Origin: Oscillospiraceae bacterium
GTDB lineage: Bacteria > Bacillota_A > Clostridia > Oscillospirales > Oscillospiraceae
Direction of reading: 5' to 3'
Length of the DNA stretch: 64,000 nt
NCBI GenBank assembly: GCA_902786615.1
Contig: CADADE010000004.1
Coordinates: 1 to 64,000 of the forward strand
How positions within the stretch are numbered: position 1 is the stretch's first letter; the number at the start of each line of letters is the position of its first letter. Of the stretch, positions 23,700-32,117 are shown one piece after another. Under the pieces are notes generated by a model. It was not told where the DNA came from. It did not search any database and worked only from the letters and a program-made list of their open reading frames with translations. The translations under genes were made by a program, and so were the position numbers.

Positions 23700-23908
23700 G
23701 GTCAAAGCCTCCAAAAATAATCATAGGTTTTTAGGCACAACGCACAGTATAGTACAGCTTTCCCGAAAATGCCACTGTTTTTTTTGAAAAACTGCGCAGA
23801 AGGCGTTGTCTCAAAATAGCAAAACACGCTATTGAGAGGCAGCGCCTCTTTCAATTGGCGTAGATTGTGGAAAACAAGGCTTTACGAAGCACAATTGCCG
23901 CCAAAAAT

Positions 23909-23965
23909 GTGGAAAACCATCCAGAGAGTGCCATAAAATAGTGGCGCTCCCGGATGGCTTTTCCA
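23909..23965. terminator. Long imperfect hairpin 5' of the group II intron
   Basis: GGAAAACCATCC...GAGTGCCA and TGGCGCTC..GGATGGCTTTTCC form a stem of more than 20 pairs around TAAAATAG. It could be a terminator, or the end of an old insertion sequence. Confidence 0.5.
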
Positions 23966-24071
23966 TATTCAGTTGCCTGGTATACTACAACCCCGCCGGA
24001 AAACTCGTGGGAACCACGAGGCCCGTTCCCAAGCGGTCTTTTTGAATTTTATGATGAAGTTTGAGGACGTT

Positions 24072-24742
24072 GTATGCCAAGCTGAGCAAAGTCCATTCCA
24101 CTTCAAGCGACAACTTGGTGGTGAAAGTCCACTACGGACTCGGTAGCAGGAACCGTTAGCCAAAGGCAAGGGTGTCCATCGCGAGATGGAATCCGAAGGA
24201 AGCCGGATTGCGGAGGTTGAAAGGTCCACCGCAGGGCAAACTCTCGGGCCAACGGACAGAAACCACATATAAGGCTGGCTTGGGGCGGACGACCCTGCAC
24301 AACAAGGGAAAGTCCAATGCTACCCGAACCCCATACAGTAGATGTGGTGGTCATGAGAGGAAGGTTGTCGTTCTTACCCGGGGAGATCTGCAAGATATGC
24401 TCTGAAAGGAGTAACCCATGTCGAAAGGCATGGCTGAACTTGCAGAAGTCAGCTCCACCCATAGTACCAATGAAACGGCCAATCACCGCGAAGGGAAGGG
24501 GTGGACGGTTGGAAGAGACAGACCAACGAAGTAGGTGCTGCTGCTTGAAAACAGTTGTACTGATGCGTTACTTCGGTAATTGTTGACTGAGGGTAGGCTG
24601 GAAGCTGAGAGTAGATGTCAAAAGTGCTTAGGCAGCACCATGGAGGAAGTCAATAGCCACGACCAGCCGAAACGCCGTATGCCGAAAACGGCACGTACGG
24701 TGTTGTGGGAGGACGGGGGTTAGTCACCCCCTCCTACCCGAT
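24072..24742 (+). ncRNA. Group II intron lacking its intron-encoded protein
   Basis: The RNA core is recognisable: the 5' GTATGCC region, the domain I stretches GAACCGTTAGCCAAAGGCAAGGGTG and CCAACGGACAGAAAC, AACAAGGGAAAGTCC, CGCGAAGGGAAGGGGTGGACGGTTGG, and domain V GCCGTATGCCGAAAACGGCACGTACGGT near 24683-24710, then a domain VI hairpin (GACGGGGG/CCCCCTCC) and an end near CCTACCCGAT. Domain IV should hold a reverse transcriptase/maturase of about 600 residues; only short non-coding sequence is present. The ends are estimates. It would need a maturase in trans to splice or move. It inserts in the gap after the ClC gene, not in a recognisable coding sequence. Confidence 0.85.
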
Positions 24743-24771
24743 TAGAAGGACTGTCGGGTTTCTATGCGGGG

Positions 24772-26058
24772 TTAACGATGTACAAAACGCTCCCTTGTCT
24801 TCTTCTGGGCCGGGATCGAATCGATCTCACCGGCAGCGCTGAGCGCCATCTTGGTCAGCATCGGGCCTACGATTTCATAAACCAGTACGCTGAAAAGAAT
24901 GACGTTTCGGATCAGTACTGCCTCATTCCCGCCGAGAGACTGCGCCATCACCACCATCCCAAGCGCCACACCGGCCTGCGGAAACAGCGTGATCCCCAGA
25001 TATTTTCTGACGTTCTCACTGCATCCCGTAATCGTGCTGCTGAAGGAAGCCCCAACATATTTTCCCAGGCACCGGGTCAGAATATAGACAAGTCCGATCA
25101 GAAGAACTGCCGGATAGCGGAAAACGCTGAGCTCCAGCCCCGCGCCGCTGATGACGAAGAACGTGGCGAACAGGGGCGCTGTCCATTTGTCCGCGCGGTT
25201 CATGATATCTGCCGAATATTCGCTCATATTGCAGAACACGGTTCCCAGCATCATGCACACCAGAAGCGAGGAGAAGGATATCTCGACCTGACCCAGGGGG
25301 ATCCGGAGCGAGGACAGAGAAATCGTCAGCATCACAAAGGCAATCGAAAGAGACAGACGGTTGGAGTTGGAGAAGAACAGCTTTTCCAGTTCCGTGAGAA
25401 GGGCGCCGAGCACCGCCCCAAGGAGCAGGGAACAGATGATTTCCAGAATCGGGTTGACGATGATGGCGTACACATTCAGCTCTCCGCCCTTCAAAGCCTG
25501 CGCGATACCAAAGGATACGGCGAAGATAATAAGCCCAACCGCATCGTCAAGCGCGACGATCGGCAGCAGGAGATCCGTTACCTCACCCTTTGCCTTATAC
25601 TGCCGGACGACCATCAGCGTGGCCGCAGGCGCAGTCGCTGCGGCGATCGCGCCGAGCGTAATGGCTGCGGAAAGGGGGAGTACCTCTTCTCCGAAGCAGA
25701 AATGGAGTCCGACAAGCGCCAGATCCACCATCAGGGTCGCCGTTACCGCCTGAATGATCCCGATCACCGTAGCCTGTTTGCCGGTGGCTTTGAGCTGGGA
25801 CAGCCGAAATTCGTTTCCGATGGCAAACGCAATAAAGCCGAGGGCGGTATTGCTGAGTACGCTGAGGCCGTCTACTGCCTTCATGCTGACAAAGCCAAGC
25901 CCCGGTATTCCCAGTTTTCCAAGGCAGTAAGGCCCCACCAGAAGCCCTGCCAAAAGAAACGCCGTCACATCCGGGAAATGCAGATGGATCAGCTTGAATA
26001 CACGGGTCATAAGCAGCCCTGCCAGGAGCGCAGTCGAAGTAGCCAATAAAGTTTCCAT
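24772..26058 (-). CDS. CPA2-type cation:proton antiporter
   Basis: This 428-residue membrane protein has 11-13 helices in the Na_H_Exchanger (PF00999) pattern and exchanges Na+ or K+ for protons. Typical segments are FPDVTAFLLAGLLVGPYCLG near residue 30, ATAPAATLMVV near 155, and LPIVALDDAVGLIIFA near 180 with the paired Asp residues. A C-terminal GITLFPQAGVALGMVVMAQ block completes the fold. The ATG at 26058 lies ten bases from GAGG. Base composition is lower in GC than most neighbours, consistent with import along with the intron. Confidence 0.88.
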   Translation of the reverse strand: METLLATSTALLAGLLMTRVFKLIHLHFPDVTAFLLAGLLVGPYCLGKLGIPGLGFVSMKAVDGLSVLSNTALGFIAFAIGNEFRLSQLKATGKQATVIGIIQAVTATLMVDLALVGLHFCFGEEVLPLSAAITLGAIAAATAPAATLMVVRQYKAKGEVTDLLLPIVALDDAVGLIIFAVSFGIAQALKGGELNVYAIIVNPILEIICSLLLGAVLGALLTELEKLFFSNSNRLSLSIAFVMLTISLSSLRIPLGQVEISFSSLLVCMMLGTVFCNMSEYSADIMNRADKWTAPLFATFFVISGAGLELSVFRYPAVLLIGLVYILTRCLGKYVGASFSSTITGCSENVRKYLGITLFPQAGVALGMVVMAQSLGGNEAVLIRNVILFSVLVYEIVGPMLTKMALSAAGEIDSIPAQKKTRERFVHR

Positions 26059-26221
26059 TTTGAAAATGCCTCTTTTCCATAACAGCAATACGCTCAAACG
26101 ACAGACATACCGCTGTTTATTCCTGCAATAGTTCCGTATTATAACCCCTCGCTCTGCGTTCGTCAATCTTTTTTACCAATGTTTTCCGGCCGTGAACCGT
26201 AACCCATGTCCACGCGTGATA

Positions 26222-26252
26222 AGGGGCTGTCTCATTTTGAGACAACCCCTTA
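26222..26252. terminator. Palindrome GGGGCTGTCTCA/TGAGACAACCCC
   Basis: The arms pair across TTT with one mismatch and have an AAGG/CCTT extension. Such sequences are common at the ends of clostridial insertion sequences; it may also stop transcription from either side. The 313-base gap between the antiporter and the Ig-like protein gene holds this and a further GC-rich palindrome, nothing else. Confidence 0.5.
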
Positions 26253-26325
26253 TCGGTATGACCCCTTCCACCGCTGAAGCGGTCAGCAAAGCTTTGAATG
26301 TCGCGCGCTTCCCACGCGTCAGCAT

Positions 26326-26358
26326 CCTCCCCCAAACGCCGCAGGCGGCTGGGGGAGG
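26326..26358. repeat. CCTCCCCC..GGGGGAGG palindrome of the dispersed repeat family
   Basis: CCTCCCCC-AAAC-GCCGC-AG-GCGGC-T-GGGGGAGG is a nested palindrome. Near-identical CTCCCCCAGCCGC-type hairpins lie at 52302 and 54908. Confidence 0.75.
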
Positions 26359-26371
26359 CAAGGAGGGCAGG

Positions 26372-29125
26372 TTACTGATCCTTCCCGTTCTTGTTGAACT
26401 TGGAGAAGAGGTCGCGCACCTTTTCGCTGGGCTTTTCCTCACGCAGGACAGCATCCTCGTCGACGTCGTGCTTTCTCAGATACAGCACATAGCCGATCAG
26501 GCCGCCGAGGGCCAGCACAGCCACGCCGAAGAGCACCTTGACCATGGTGCCGACCCCGGTATTCCTGCGCGCCGGAGCGGGCGTGACACTCGGTCTCGGC
26601 GGAACCGTGGGAAGCGGAGTCGCGCTCACGCCGGGCAGCGGGGTGGGCGAGACGGGCGCGAAGGGATTCGGCGTCGGGGTGACATAGGGATTCGGCGTCG
26701 GAGTGGCGTAGGCGTAAGGCGTCGGCGCGGGCGTCGCGCTCACGCGCGGGATGTTGTTCTGGTGCACCTCGATATTGTAGTTAGCGCTCAGGCCCTCGTA
26801 AGTGACGGTGACCATCTGGGTGCCGACCGCGGAGGCCACGCGTGGGGAGATGCTGTAGCCGCTGGTGATGGTCTCATAGCCGTTGTTGGTTTGCAGCTGC
26901 AGGACGATGCCGGCCGCGCTGATCGTGTCGCCCACGGCATAGCTGCGGTTGGCGGGCAGGGTCAGGATGGTGAGGCCGTAAACGCGCCGCGGCTCCTTCA
27001 CGGCCACGGTGAAGTTGCAGGTCTTGCCCAGGAAGCTCACGGTGACGGTCTGGTTGCCGGTGCCGTTGAAGCGGGTGGGGCTGCATTCAAAGCCCTCGCC
27101 GATGTCGAGATACTGTCCGTCGTTGGAGTAGACGCGGATCTTGAGGCCGGTGGTGTCCAGGTATTCGCCGACGGTGTAGCTGGTCTTGTTGGGCATGGTC
27201 AGGACGCTGATGCCCCGCACCCGCTCCGCGGCGGACTGCTGCTGGCTGCGCACGTTGATCTGATAGGTGAGCGTGTAGCCCTGGTAGCGCACGGCGATGT
27301 TCGCGGTGCTGGTGTTGTTGTAGCGGATGACGGTGGGCGCGGCGGTAAAGCCGGAGGAAACGCGCTCATAGGTCCCGTCGCTGTACTGCACGAGCAGACG
27401 CAGACCCGTGGTGTCCAGAGTCTCGCCGTCGGTGTAGTTGGTCTTGGTGGGCAGGGAGTCGATTTTGACGGAGCTGATCTTTCGCGTCTCGCGCTGCGTG
27501 ACCGTGAAGGTCACAGGGTCGGAGTCGACGGTGATCTCCTCGCCATAGCCGCTGCTGGTGACGCGGCAGAAGTAGGTCTGGGTTCCGGCGGTGGCGGTGT
27601 CCGGGCGGAAGCGGGAGCTTTGCGCGTCGCTGCTGCGAAGCGGTGCGTCATAGTAGCCGAGGCTTGTAAACCACTGGTAGCTGAGATTATAGCCGTTTTG
27701 CACCTTTGCCTCCAGCACGGCGTTCTCGCCGACGGTGACATTGGTGCTGCCGGTGATGCTCACCGTCGGGGTGGGCAGGGTGGGCTTTGCCTCCACCGTG
27801 AAGGTCACGGGGTCGGAGACGGCATAGGTGGTCTCGCCGGTATTGCCGTTATTGACGACAAGCACGGTATAGACCTGCGTACCCGCCGCGGAGGTATCCG
27901 GGCGATACTGGGCGCTGTTGCCGCTGCCGTCCTCAATGGGGGTCTGCCCCTCATACCACTGATAGCTGGCGTTGAAGGTATTGGTCGCCTGCACCTCAAG
28001 CACGGCGTTCTCGCCCTGCTCGACACGGGTGCTGCCCGTGATGCCCACCACCCTGGGGGTGGGAAGCTGCGGCTGCGCGGGTGCCGCCGCCTCCACTGTG
28101 ACGGTCACGTAATCGGAATTGGCGGAGGCGCTCTCGCCGGTGTCGCCGTAGTTTGTGACCTGGCAGAGATAGGCGAAGGTGCCGGCCCCGGCGGTGTCGG
28201 GACGGTAGCTGCTCTCGGTCGCGCCGCTGATCGCGCTCCAGTCGGCGCCGTCCCAGCGGTACCACTGGTAGCCGGGGTGATAGCCGTTTTGCACCTGCGC
28301 CTCAAGCACCATGCTCTCACCCGCCTTGACCGTACCTGCGCCCGTGACCGTAACGGTCGGGGCGGGCAGGTAAGCGGGGGCCGGGGTCGCGGGGGCGGGA
28401 GTCGCAGGCGTCGTGGTGTCGGCCCACTCCTGGTTGGGCGTCTCGCCGCCCTGCTGGCTGTCGGAGCCGAAGGGGTCGACCCAGGTCGACTCGACGACAG
28501 GCGTCTCGGTCACAGCGGGGGCTTCCGTCACGACCGGCGTCTCGACGGTCGTGCTTTCCGCGGGCTTTTCCTTCAGCACCTCCACCTCGACGAGGCGGAG
28601 CTTCCCGTCAAACACGACGAAGATGAAGTTGCCGACCCTTTCGGGCGTTCCGGTCAGATAGAGATAATCCGCCTCGCGGCCCCTGTCGGCGGGGCTGAGC
28701 TCATCGTCCCGTTCCGCGGGCTTCTGTCCGGCCTTTTCCAGGCGGATCTCCTCGGCGACCTCGTTGCCGTCCTTTGCGTCGGGGAGGCGAGCCTGCTCAT
28801 GGCGCAGCTCCACCTCGCAGCCCGGAGGCAGCATGGACATGTCCGGGATCAGCTGCGCGGCGGACGTGAAATTGCCGCTCACCTCGCAGACGCAGAGCTC
28901 CAGCTCCTCGTCCACGACGTTTTCCTCCAGAAAGAGGACGTTTTCCAGCAGGAAGCTGCCGCCGGCAAGGTCGATCTGACCCTGCCCCTCGTTGATCAGA
29001 TTGCGCAGGGAGACCCCCTGAAGCCACGCGGCGTCAAAGGGCAGCTCCGCCGCCAGGGCCATGGGAGCCAGCGACAGCAGCATCAGCAGCGCAAGGCATG
29101 CCGCAAACAGTTTTTTTCTTTTCAT
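26372..29125 (-). CDS. Large membrane-anchored surface protein with Ig-like repeats
   Basis: This 917-residue protein has a signal peptide (MKRKKLFAACLALLMLLSLAPMALA), a unique N-terminal region to about 190, and a Thr/Pro linker. Three Ig-like domains follow near 250-550 (each with YQWY or YQWF and a late F/Y-x-C/V strand), then three Big_3-type repeats near 555-790 (ISSVKIDSLPTKTNYTDGETLDTTGL and relatives). A Pro/Thr stalk (TPTPNPYVTPTPNPFAPVSPTP), one membrane helix (VKVLFGVAVLALGGLIGYVLYL) and a charged tail end it. It has no LPXTG. It probably displays adhesive domains on the cell. AAAGGA precedes the ATG at 29125. Confidence 0.88.
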   Translation of the reverse strand: MKRKKLFAACLALLMLLSLAPMALAAELPFDAAWLQGVSLRNLINEGQGQIDLAGGSFLLENVLFLEENVVDEELELCVCEVSGNFTSAAQLIPDMSMLPPGCEVELRHEQARLPDAKDGNEVAEEIRLEKAGQKPAERDDELSPADRGREADYLYLTGTPERVGNFIFVVFDGKLRLVEVEVLKEKPAESTTVETPVVTEAPAVTETPVVESTWVDPFGSDSQQGGETPNQEWADTTTPATPAPATPAPAYLPAPTVTVTGAGTVKAGESMVLEAQVQNGYHPGYQWYRWDGADWSAISGATESSYRPDTAGAGTFAYLCQVTNYGDTGESASANSDYVTVTVEAAAPAQPQLPTPRVVGITGSTRVEQGENAVLEVQATNTFNASYQWYEGQTPIEDGSGNSAQYRPDTSAAGTQVYTVLVVNNGNTGETTYAVSDPVTFTVEAKPTLPTPTVSITGSTNVTVGENAVLEAKVQNGYNLSYQWFTSLGYYDAPLRSSDAQSSRFRPDTATAGTQTYFCRVTSSGYGEEITVDSDPVTFTVTQRETRKISSVKIDSLPTKTNYTDGETLDTTGLRLLVQYSDGTYERVSSGFTAAPTVIRYNNTSTANIAVRYQGYTLTYQINVRSQQQSAAERVRGISVLTMPNKTSYTVGEYLDTTGLKIRVYSNDGQYLDIGEGFECSPTRFNGTGNQTVTVSFLGKTCNFTVAVKEPRRVYGLTILTLPANRSYAVGDTISAAGIVLQLQTNNGYETITSGYSISPRVASAVGTQMVTVTYEGLSANYNIEVHQNNIPRVSATPAPTPYAYATPTPNPYVTPTPNPFAPVSPTPLPGVSATPLPTVPPRPSVTPAPARRNTGVGTMVKVLFGVAVLALGGLIGYVLYLRKHDVDEDAVLREEKPSEKVRDLFSKFNKNGKDQ

Positions 29126-29225
29126 TGCTTTTCCTTTCCGAACGCGGCGTCGCCGCCGGGCTCTCAAAGAAATCCCCTGCCGCAAGGGCCGGCATCGGGT
29201 GTTTCATGGTTTTCTTCTGTCGAAA

Positions 29226-29254
29226 ATGATGGCACAAAATCTGTCTTTTGTCAA
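29226..29254 (-). promoter_or_regulatory. Promoter of the Ig-like protein gene
   Basis: On the minus strand TTGACA (29254-29249) is followed after 17 bp by CATCAT (29231-29226), about 100 bases before the start codon. Confidence 0.6.
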
Positions 29255-29350
29255 CACAATTACACTGTGGTAAATTGTTCCTCACGCTCTACAGGACGTA
29301 TGGACGCCGAAAAAGTTCCGCGGAAAAGGAAAAAATCCCGCCGGGTTTTG

Positions 29351-29379
29351 TTGGCAAGCGCTTTTGTCTGTGTTACAAT
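29351..29379 (+). promoter_or_regulatory. Promoter of the GH13 gene with LacI-type operator core
   Basis: TTGGCA (29351-29356) and TACAAT (29374-29379) have a 17-bp spacer. The spacer begins with the palindrome AAGCGCTT (29356-29363) inside GGCAAGCGCTTTTG, which matches the optimal cre TGAAAGCGCTTTCA at 10 of 14 positions. CcpA or a MalR-like repressor could act here. Confidence 0.65.
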
Positions 29380-29412
29380 AAGGAAAACATTTCCGCGAGG
29401 AGGGTGCGTCTT

Positions 29413-31095
29413 ATGGCCTTTACGCCCTGGTACAAAGACATGGTTGTCTACCAAATCTGGCCCAGAAGCTTCTGCGACGGCAACGGCGACGGGATCGGCG
29501 ATCTCTACGGCGTTCTGTACCGGCTGGACTATATCAAAAGCCTGGGCGTGGACGCGATCTGGTTTTCCCCTCTCTATCCCTCCCCCAATGCCGACTGGGG
29601 CTACGACATCTCCGACTATATGAACATTCACCCGGACTTCGGCGATCTGAGGGTCTTCAAGCGGGTGCTGAAGGAGGCGCACGACCGGGGGATGCGGGTC
29701 TTTATGGATCTCGTGATCAACCACAGCTCGGACGAACACCCCTGGTTTATCGAGAGCCGCAAAAGCCGCGACAACCCCTACCATGATTACTATTACTGGC
29801 GCCCCGGAAAAAAGGGCAGCGGCGGCAAGCGCCTGCCCCCCAACAACTGGACCTCCGTCTTTGAGGGGGACGCCTGGGAATACGACAAGAACCTGGACGA
29901 ATACTATCTGCATCTGTTTGCCCGAAAGCAGCCGGATCTGAACATGGACAACCCCCGGGTGCGCGAGGAGGTCAAGCGTATCCTCCGCTTCTGGCTGGAC
30001 ATGGGGGTGGACGGCTTCCGGGAGGATGTGATCACCTTCATCTCCAAGACGCCTGGCCTGCCGAGCGTGTACCCGAAGCTTCCCGTGGGAAACGGCATGC
30101 AGCACTTTTCCAACCGCCCCGAGGTACACAAATACCTCATGGAATTCAAGCGCGACGTGCTGAGTCAGTACGACTGCTTTGTCGTCGGCGAAAGCCCCCT
30201 CACCGACGCCGAAACCGCCCTGCGCTATGTCACGGAGGGGCCGGATCAGGTGCTCGACGAGATGATCGGTTTTTCTCATATGGAGGCCGACTGCTTCAAG
30301 ACGGATATGCTCCGCCGCCCCTTCAACCTGGTCAAGATGAAAAGGGCCTTCAGCCAGTGGCAGTACAAGCTGCAGGGCCGGGGCTGGAACGCCCTGTACC
30401 TTGAAAACCACGACCACCCCCGCATCATCAGCCGCTACGGCAGCGAGAAATACCACGTGGAAAGCGGAAAAATGCTGGCCGCCATGTACATGCTGCAACG
30501 CGGCACGCCCTTCATCTATCAGGGCCAGGAGATCGGCATGACCAATATGCCGCTGCCGGAGCTGGACATGTACAGGGACGTGATGACCCACAACGCCGCC
30601 CGCATCCTCTCCAGACTCATGCCGCAGAAGAAGGTGCTGTCCATCATCCAGCAGAGCAGCCGCGAAAACGCCCGCAGCCCCATGCAGTGGGACGACGGGC
30701 CCAACGCGGGCTTCACCACCGGCAGGCCCTGGTTCTATGTCAACGGCAATTATTACGAAGTCAACGTGCGCGCGGAGGAAGAGGACCCCAACTCCATTCT
30801 GCATTTCTACCGCAGGCTCATCGCCTTTCGCAAGGCGACCCCCGTGGTGCTGCGGGGCGATTACCGGGAGTTCTATCCCCGGAACAAGAATTTTTACGTC
30901 TACGAGCGGCGCTATTTTGAGCAGCGTCTTCTGGTGGTATGCAGCTTCTCTTCCGAGCTGCAGCGCTTCAACGCCCCGGACGAAATTGCCCTTGACAAGT
31001 GGCGGCTGGTGCTGTCCAATTACGAGACCTGCTTCACCATCGGCAACGGCTACACCGCGCGGCCCTACGAAATGCGGGTCTACCTTTTGGAATAG
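29413..31095 (+). CDS. GH13 alpha-glucosidase (oligo-1,6-glucosidase type)
   Basis: This 560-residue cytoplasmic enzyme splits alpha-glucosidic links in short malto- or isomalto-oligosaccharides. It shows the start MVVYQIWPRSFCDGNGDGIGDL with the calcium loop, DLVINHSSDEHPWF (region I) near 105, GFREDVI (nucleophile Asp) near 200, VVGESP (acid/base Glu) near 258, and ENHDHPR (transition-state Asp) near 332. There is no signal peptide. GCGAGGAGGGTG precedes the ATG at 29413. No sugar transporter is adjacent. Confidence 0.93.
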   Translation: MAFTPWYKDMVVYQIWPRSFCDGNGDGIGDLYGVLYRLDYIKSLGVDAIWFSPLYPSPNADWGYDISDYMNIHPDFGDLRVFKRVLKEAHDRGMRVFMDLVINHSSDEHPWFIESRKSRDNPYHDYYYWRPGKKGSGGKRLPPNNWTSVFEGDAWEYDKNLDEYYLHLFARKQPDLNMDNPRVREEVKRILRFWLDMGVDGFREDVITFISKTPGLPSVYPKLPVGNGMQHFSNRPEVHKYLMEFKRDVLSQYDCFVVGESPLTDAETALRYVTEGPDQVLDEMIGFSHMEADCFKTDMLRRPFNLVKMKRAFSQWQYKLQGRGWNALYLENHDHPRIISRYGSEKYHVESGKMLAAMYMLQRGTPFIYQGQEIGMTNMPLPELDMYRDVMTHNAARILSRLMPQKKVLSIIQQSSRENARSPMQWDDGPNAGFTTGRPWFYVNGNYYEVNVRAEEEDPNSILHFYRRLIAFRKATPVVLRGDYREFYPRNKNFYVYERRYFEQRLLVVCSFSSELQRFNAPDEIALDKWRLVLSNYETCFTIGNGYTARPYEMRVYLLE

Positions 31096-31103
31096 AAACC
31101 AAT

Positions 31104-31210
31104 TAAGCTCCCTTTGCGAAAGGGAGCATGGCGACGCGCGGGAAGCGCGACGATCCAAGCTTGCTGTCACAGCCGATCTCCCGCGAGGCTGTGCCGGGAG
31201 GTAAAAGCAG
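31104..31210. repeat. Dispersed palindromic repeat copy between GH13 and ispE
   Basis: AGCTCCCTTTGCGAAAGGGAGC (hairpin) is followed by the GTCACAGCC-GATCTCCCGCGA-GGCTGTGC module. The same two modules, in the same order, recur at 41313 and 47686. Confidence 0.85.
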
Positions 31211-31226
31211 ATCGGAGGTATTTCAT

Positions 31227-32093
31227 TTGACTACACTGCATGAAAAGGCCTGGGCCAAGCTCAACATCTCTCTGGACGTCGCGGAGCGGCGCGCCGACGG
31301 CTATCACGACATGACCATGGTGATGCAGACCGTCTCCCTCTGCGACGAGATCAGCATTGCCTTCAACGAGAGCGGGCGCGTACAGGCCCGGAGCAGCTTT
31401 AGCTTTGTCCCGGGGGACGAGCGGAACCTCGCCGTGCGCGCCGCCCTCTGCTATCTGCGCGAGACGGGGCATGAGGGACAGGGCATGTTCATCACCCTGG
31501 ACAAACGGGTGCCGGTGGGTGCCGGGATGGGCGGCGGATCCTCGGACGCGGCGGCAGTGCTGCGCGCCCTGAACCGCCATTACGCGGCGCTGAGTCCTGA
31601 CGCGCTGGAGGCGCTCTCGGCCCAGGTGGGCTCGGACGTGCCCTTCTGCGTGCGCGGGGGTACGGCTCTCGCCACCGGGCGCGGGGAGAAGCTGGAGAGT
31701 CTGCCGGACATGCCGGACTGTGCCTTTCTCATCTGCAAGCCGGACTTTTCCATCTCCACGCCGGAGCTTTTCCGCAGGCTGGACCAGTGCAGCACCCGCT
31801 GTCACCCGGACACGGCGGGGCTCGTCGCGGCCCTGGAGTCCGGCAGTCTCGACCAGGTCTGCCGCCGCATGTACAATGTCTTTGAGGACATCGACGACCG
31901 GCGCATGCGCACGGTGAAGGAGATCAAGGGCGCGCTGCTCGATTACGGCGCGCTTGGCGCGGTGATGACGGGGACGGGCTCGGCGGTCTTCGGCGTGTTC
32001 CGCCCTGGCACCATCCCGGATGAGGCGATCCACACCCTGCGCAGGGAATACGGCTTTTGCGAGACGGCCGTCTGCGTGGGCCGAACAGACTGA
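31227..32093 (+). CDS. ispE: 4-diphosphocytidyl-2-C-methyl-D-erythritol kinase
   Basis: This 288-residue GHMP kinase phosphorylates CDP-methylerythritol in the non-mevalonate isoprenoid pathway. It shows AWAKLNISLDVAERRADGYHD at the start, PVGAGMGGGSSDAAAVLRALN near 95 (ATP loop), SDVPFCVRGGTALATGRGE near 135, and GTGSAVFGVF near 262. The start is TTG at 31227, eight bases from GGAGG; no in-frame ATG is nearby and the upstream frame runs through the repeat. Confidence 0.93.
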   Translation: MTTLHEKAWAKLNISLDVAERRADGYHDMTMVMQTVSLCDEISIAFNESGRVQARSSFSFVPGDERNLAVRAALCYLRETGHEGQGMFITLDKRVPVGAGMGGGSSDAAAVLRALNRHYAALSPDALEALSAQVGSDVPFCVRGGTALATGRGEKLESLPDMPDCAFLICKPDFSISTPELFRRLDQCSTRCHPDTAGLVAALESGSLDQVCRRMYNVFEDIDDRRMRTVKEIKGALLDYGALGAVMTGTGSAVFGVFRPGTIPDEAIHTLRREYGFCETAVCVGRTD

Positions 32094-32117
32094 CGAAATA
32101 TTATTAGGAGACAGTTT

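Larger units (their letters stand above)
23805..26246. mobile_element. Candidate inserted segment bounded by 13-bp inverted repeats
   Basis: GTTGTCTCAAAAT (23805-23817) and ATTTTGAGACAAC (26234-26246) are perfect inverted repeats that enclose the group II intron and the antiporter gene. The enclosed DNA is visibly poorer in GC than its surroundings. No transposase is present, so this is a remnant or a non-autonomous unit, if mobile at all. The right repeat is also half of a local palindrome (GGGGCTGTCTCATTTTGAGACAACCCC), which may make the match partly accidental. Confidence 0.4.

Noticed and set aside
24317..24586. 89-codon frame inside the group II intron as a maturase
   Set aside because: It lies in domain II-IV RNA sequence, has no reverse-transcriptase motif and is far too short.
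26192..29623. 1143-codon open frame on the plus strand
   Set aside because: It lies antisense to the Ig-like protein gene, is rich in Gly/His/Ala/Val as GC-rich antisense frames are, has no ribosome site or domain, and runs through a clear promoter region and into the GH13 gene.
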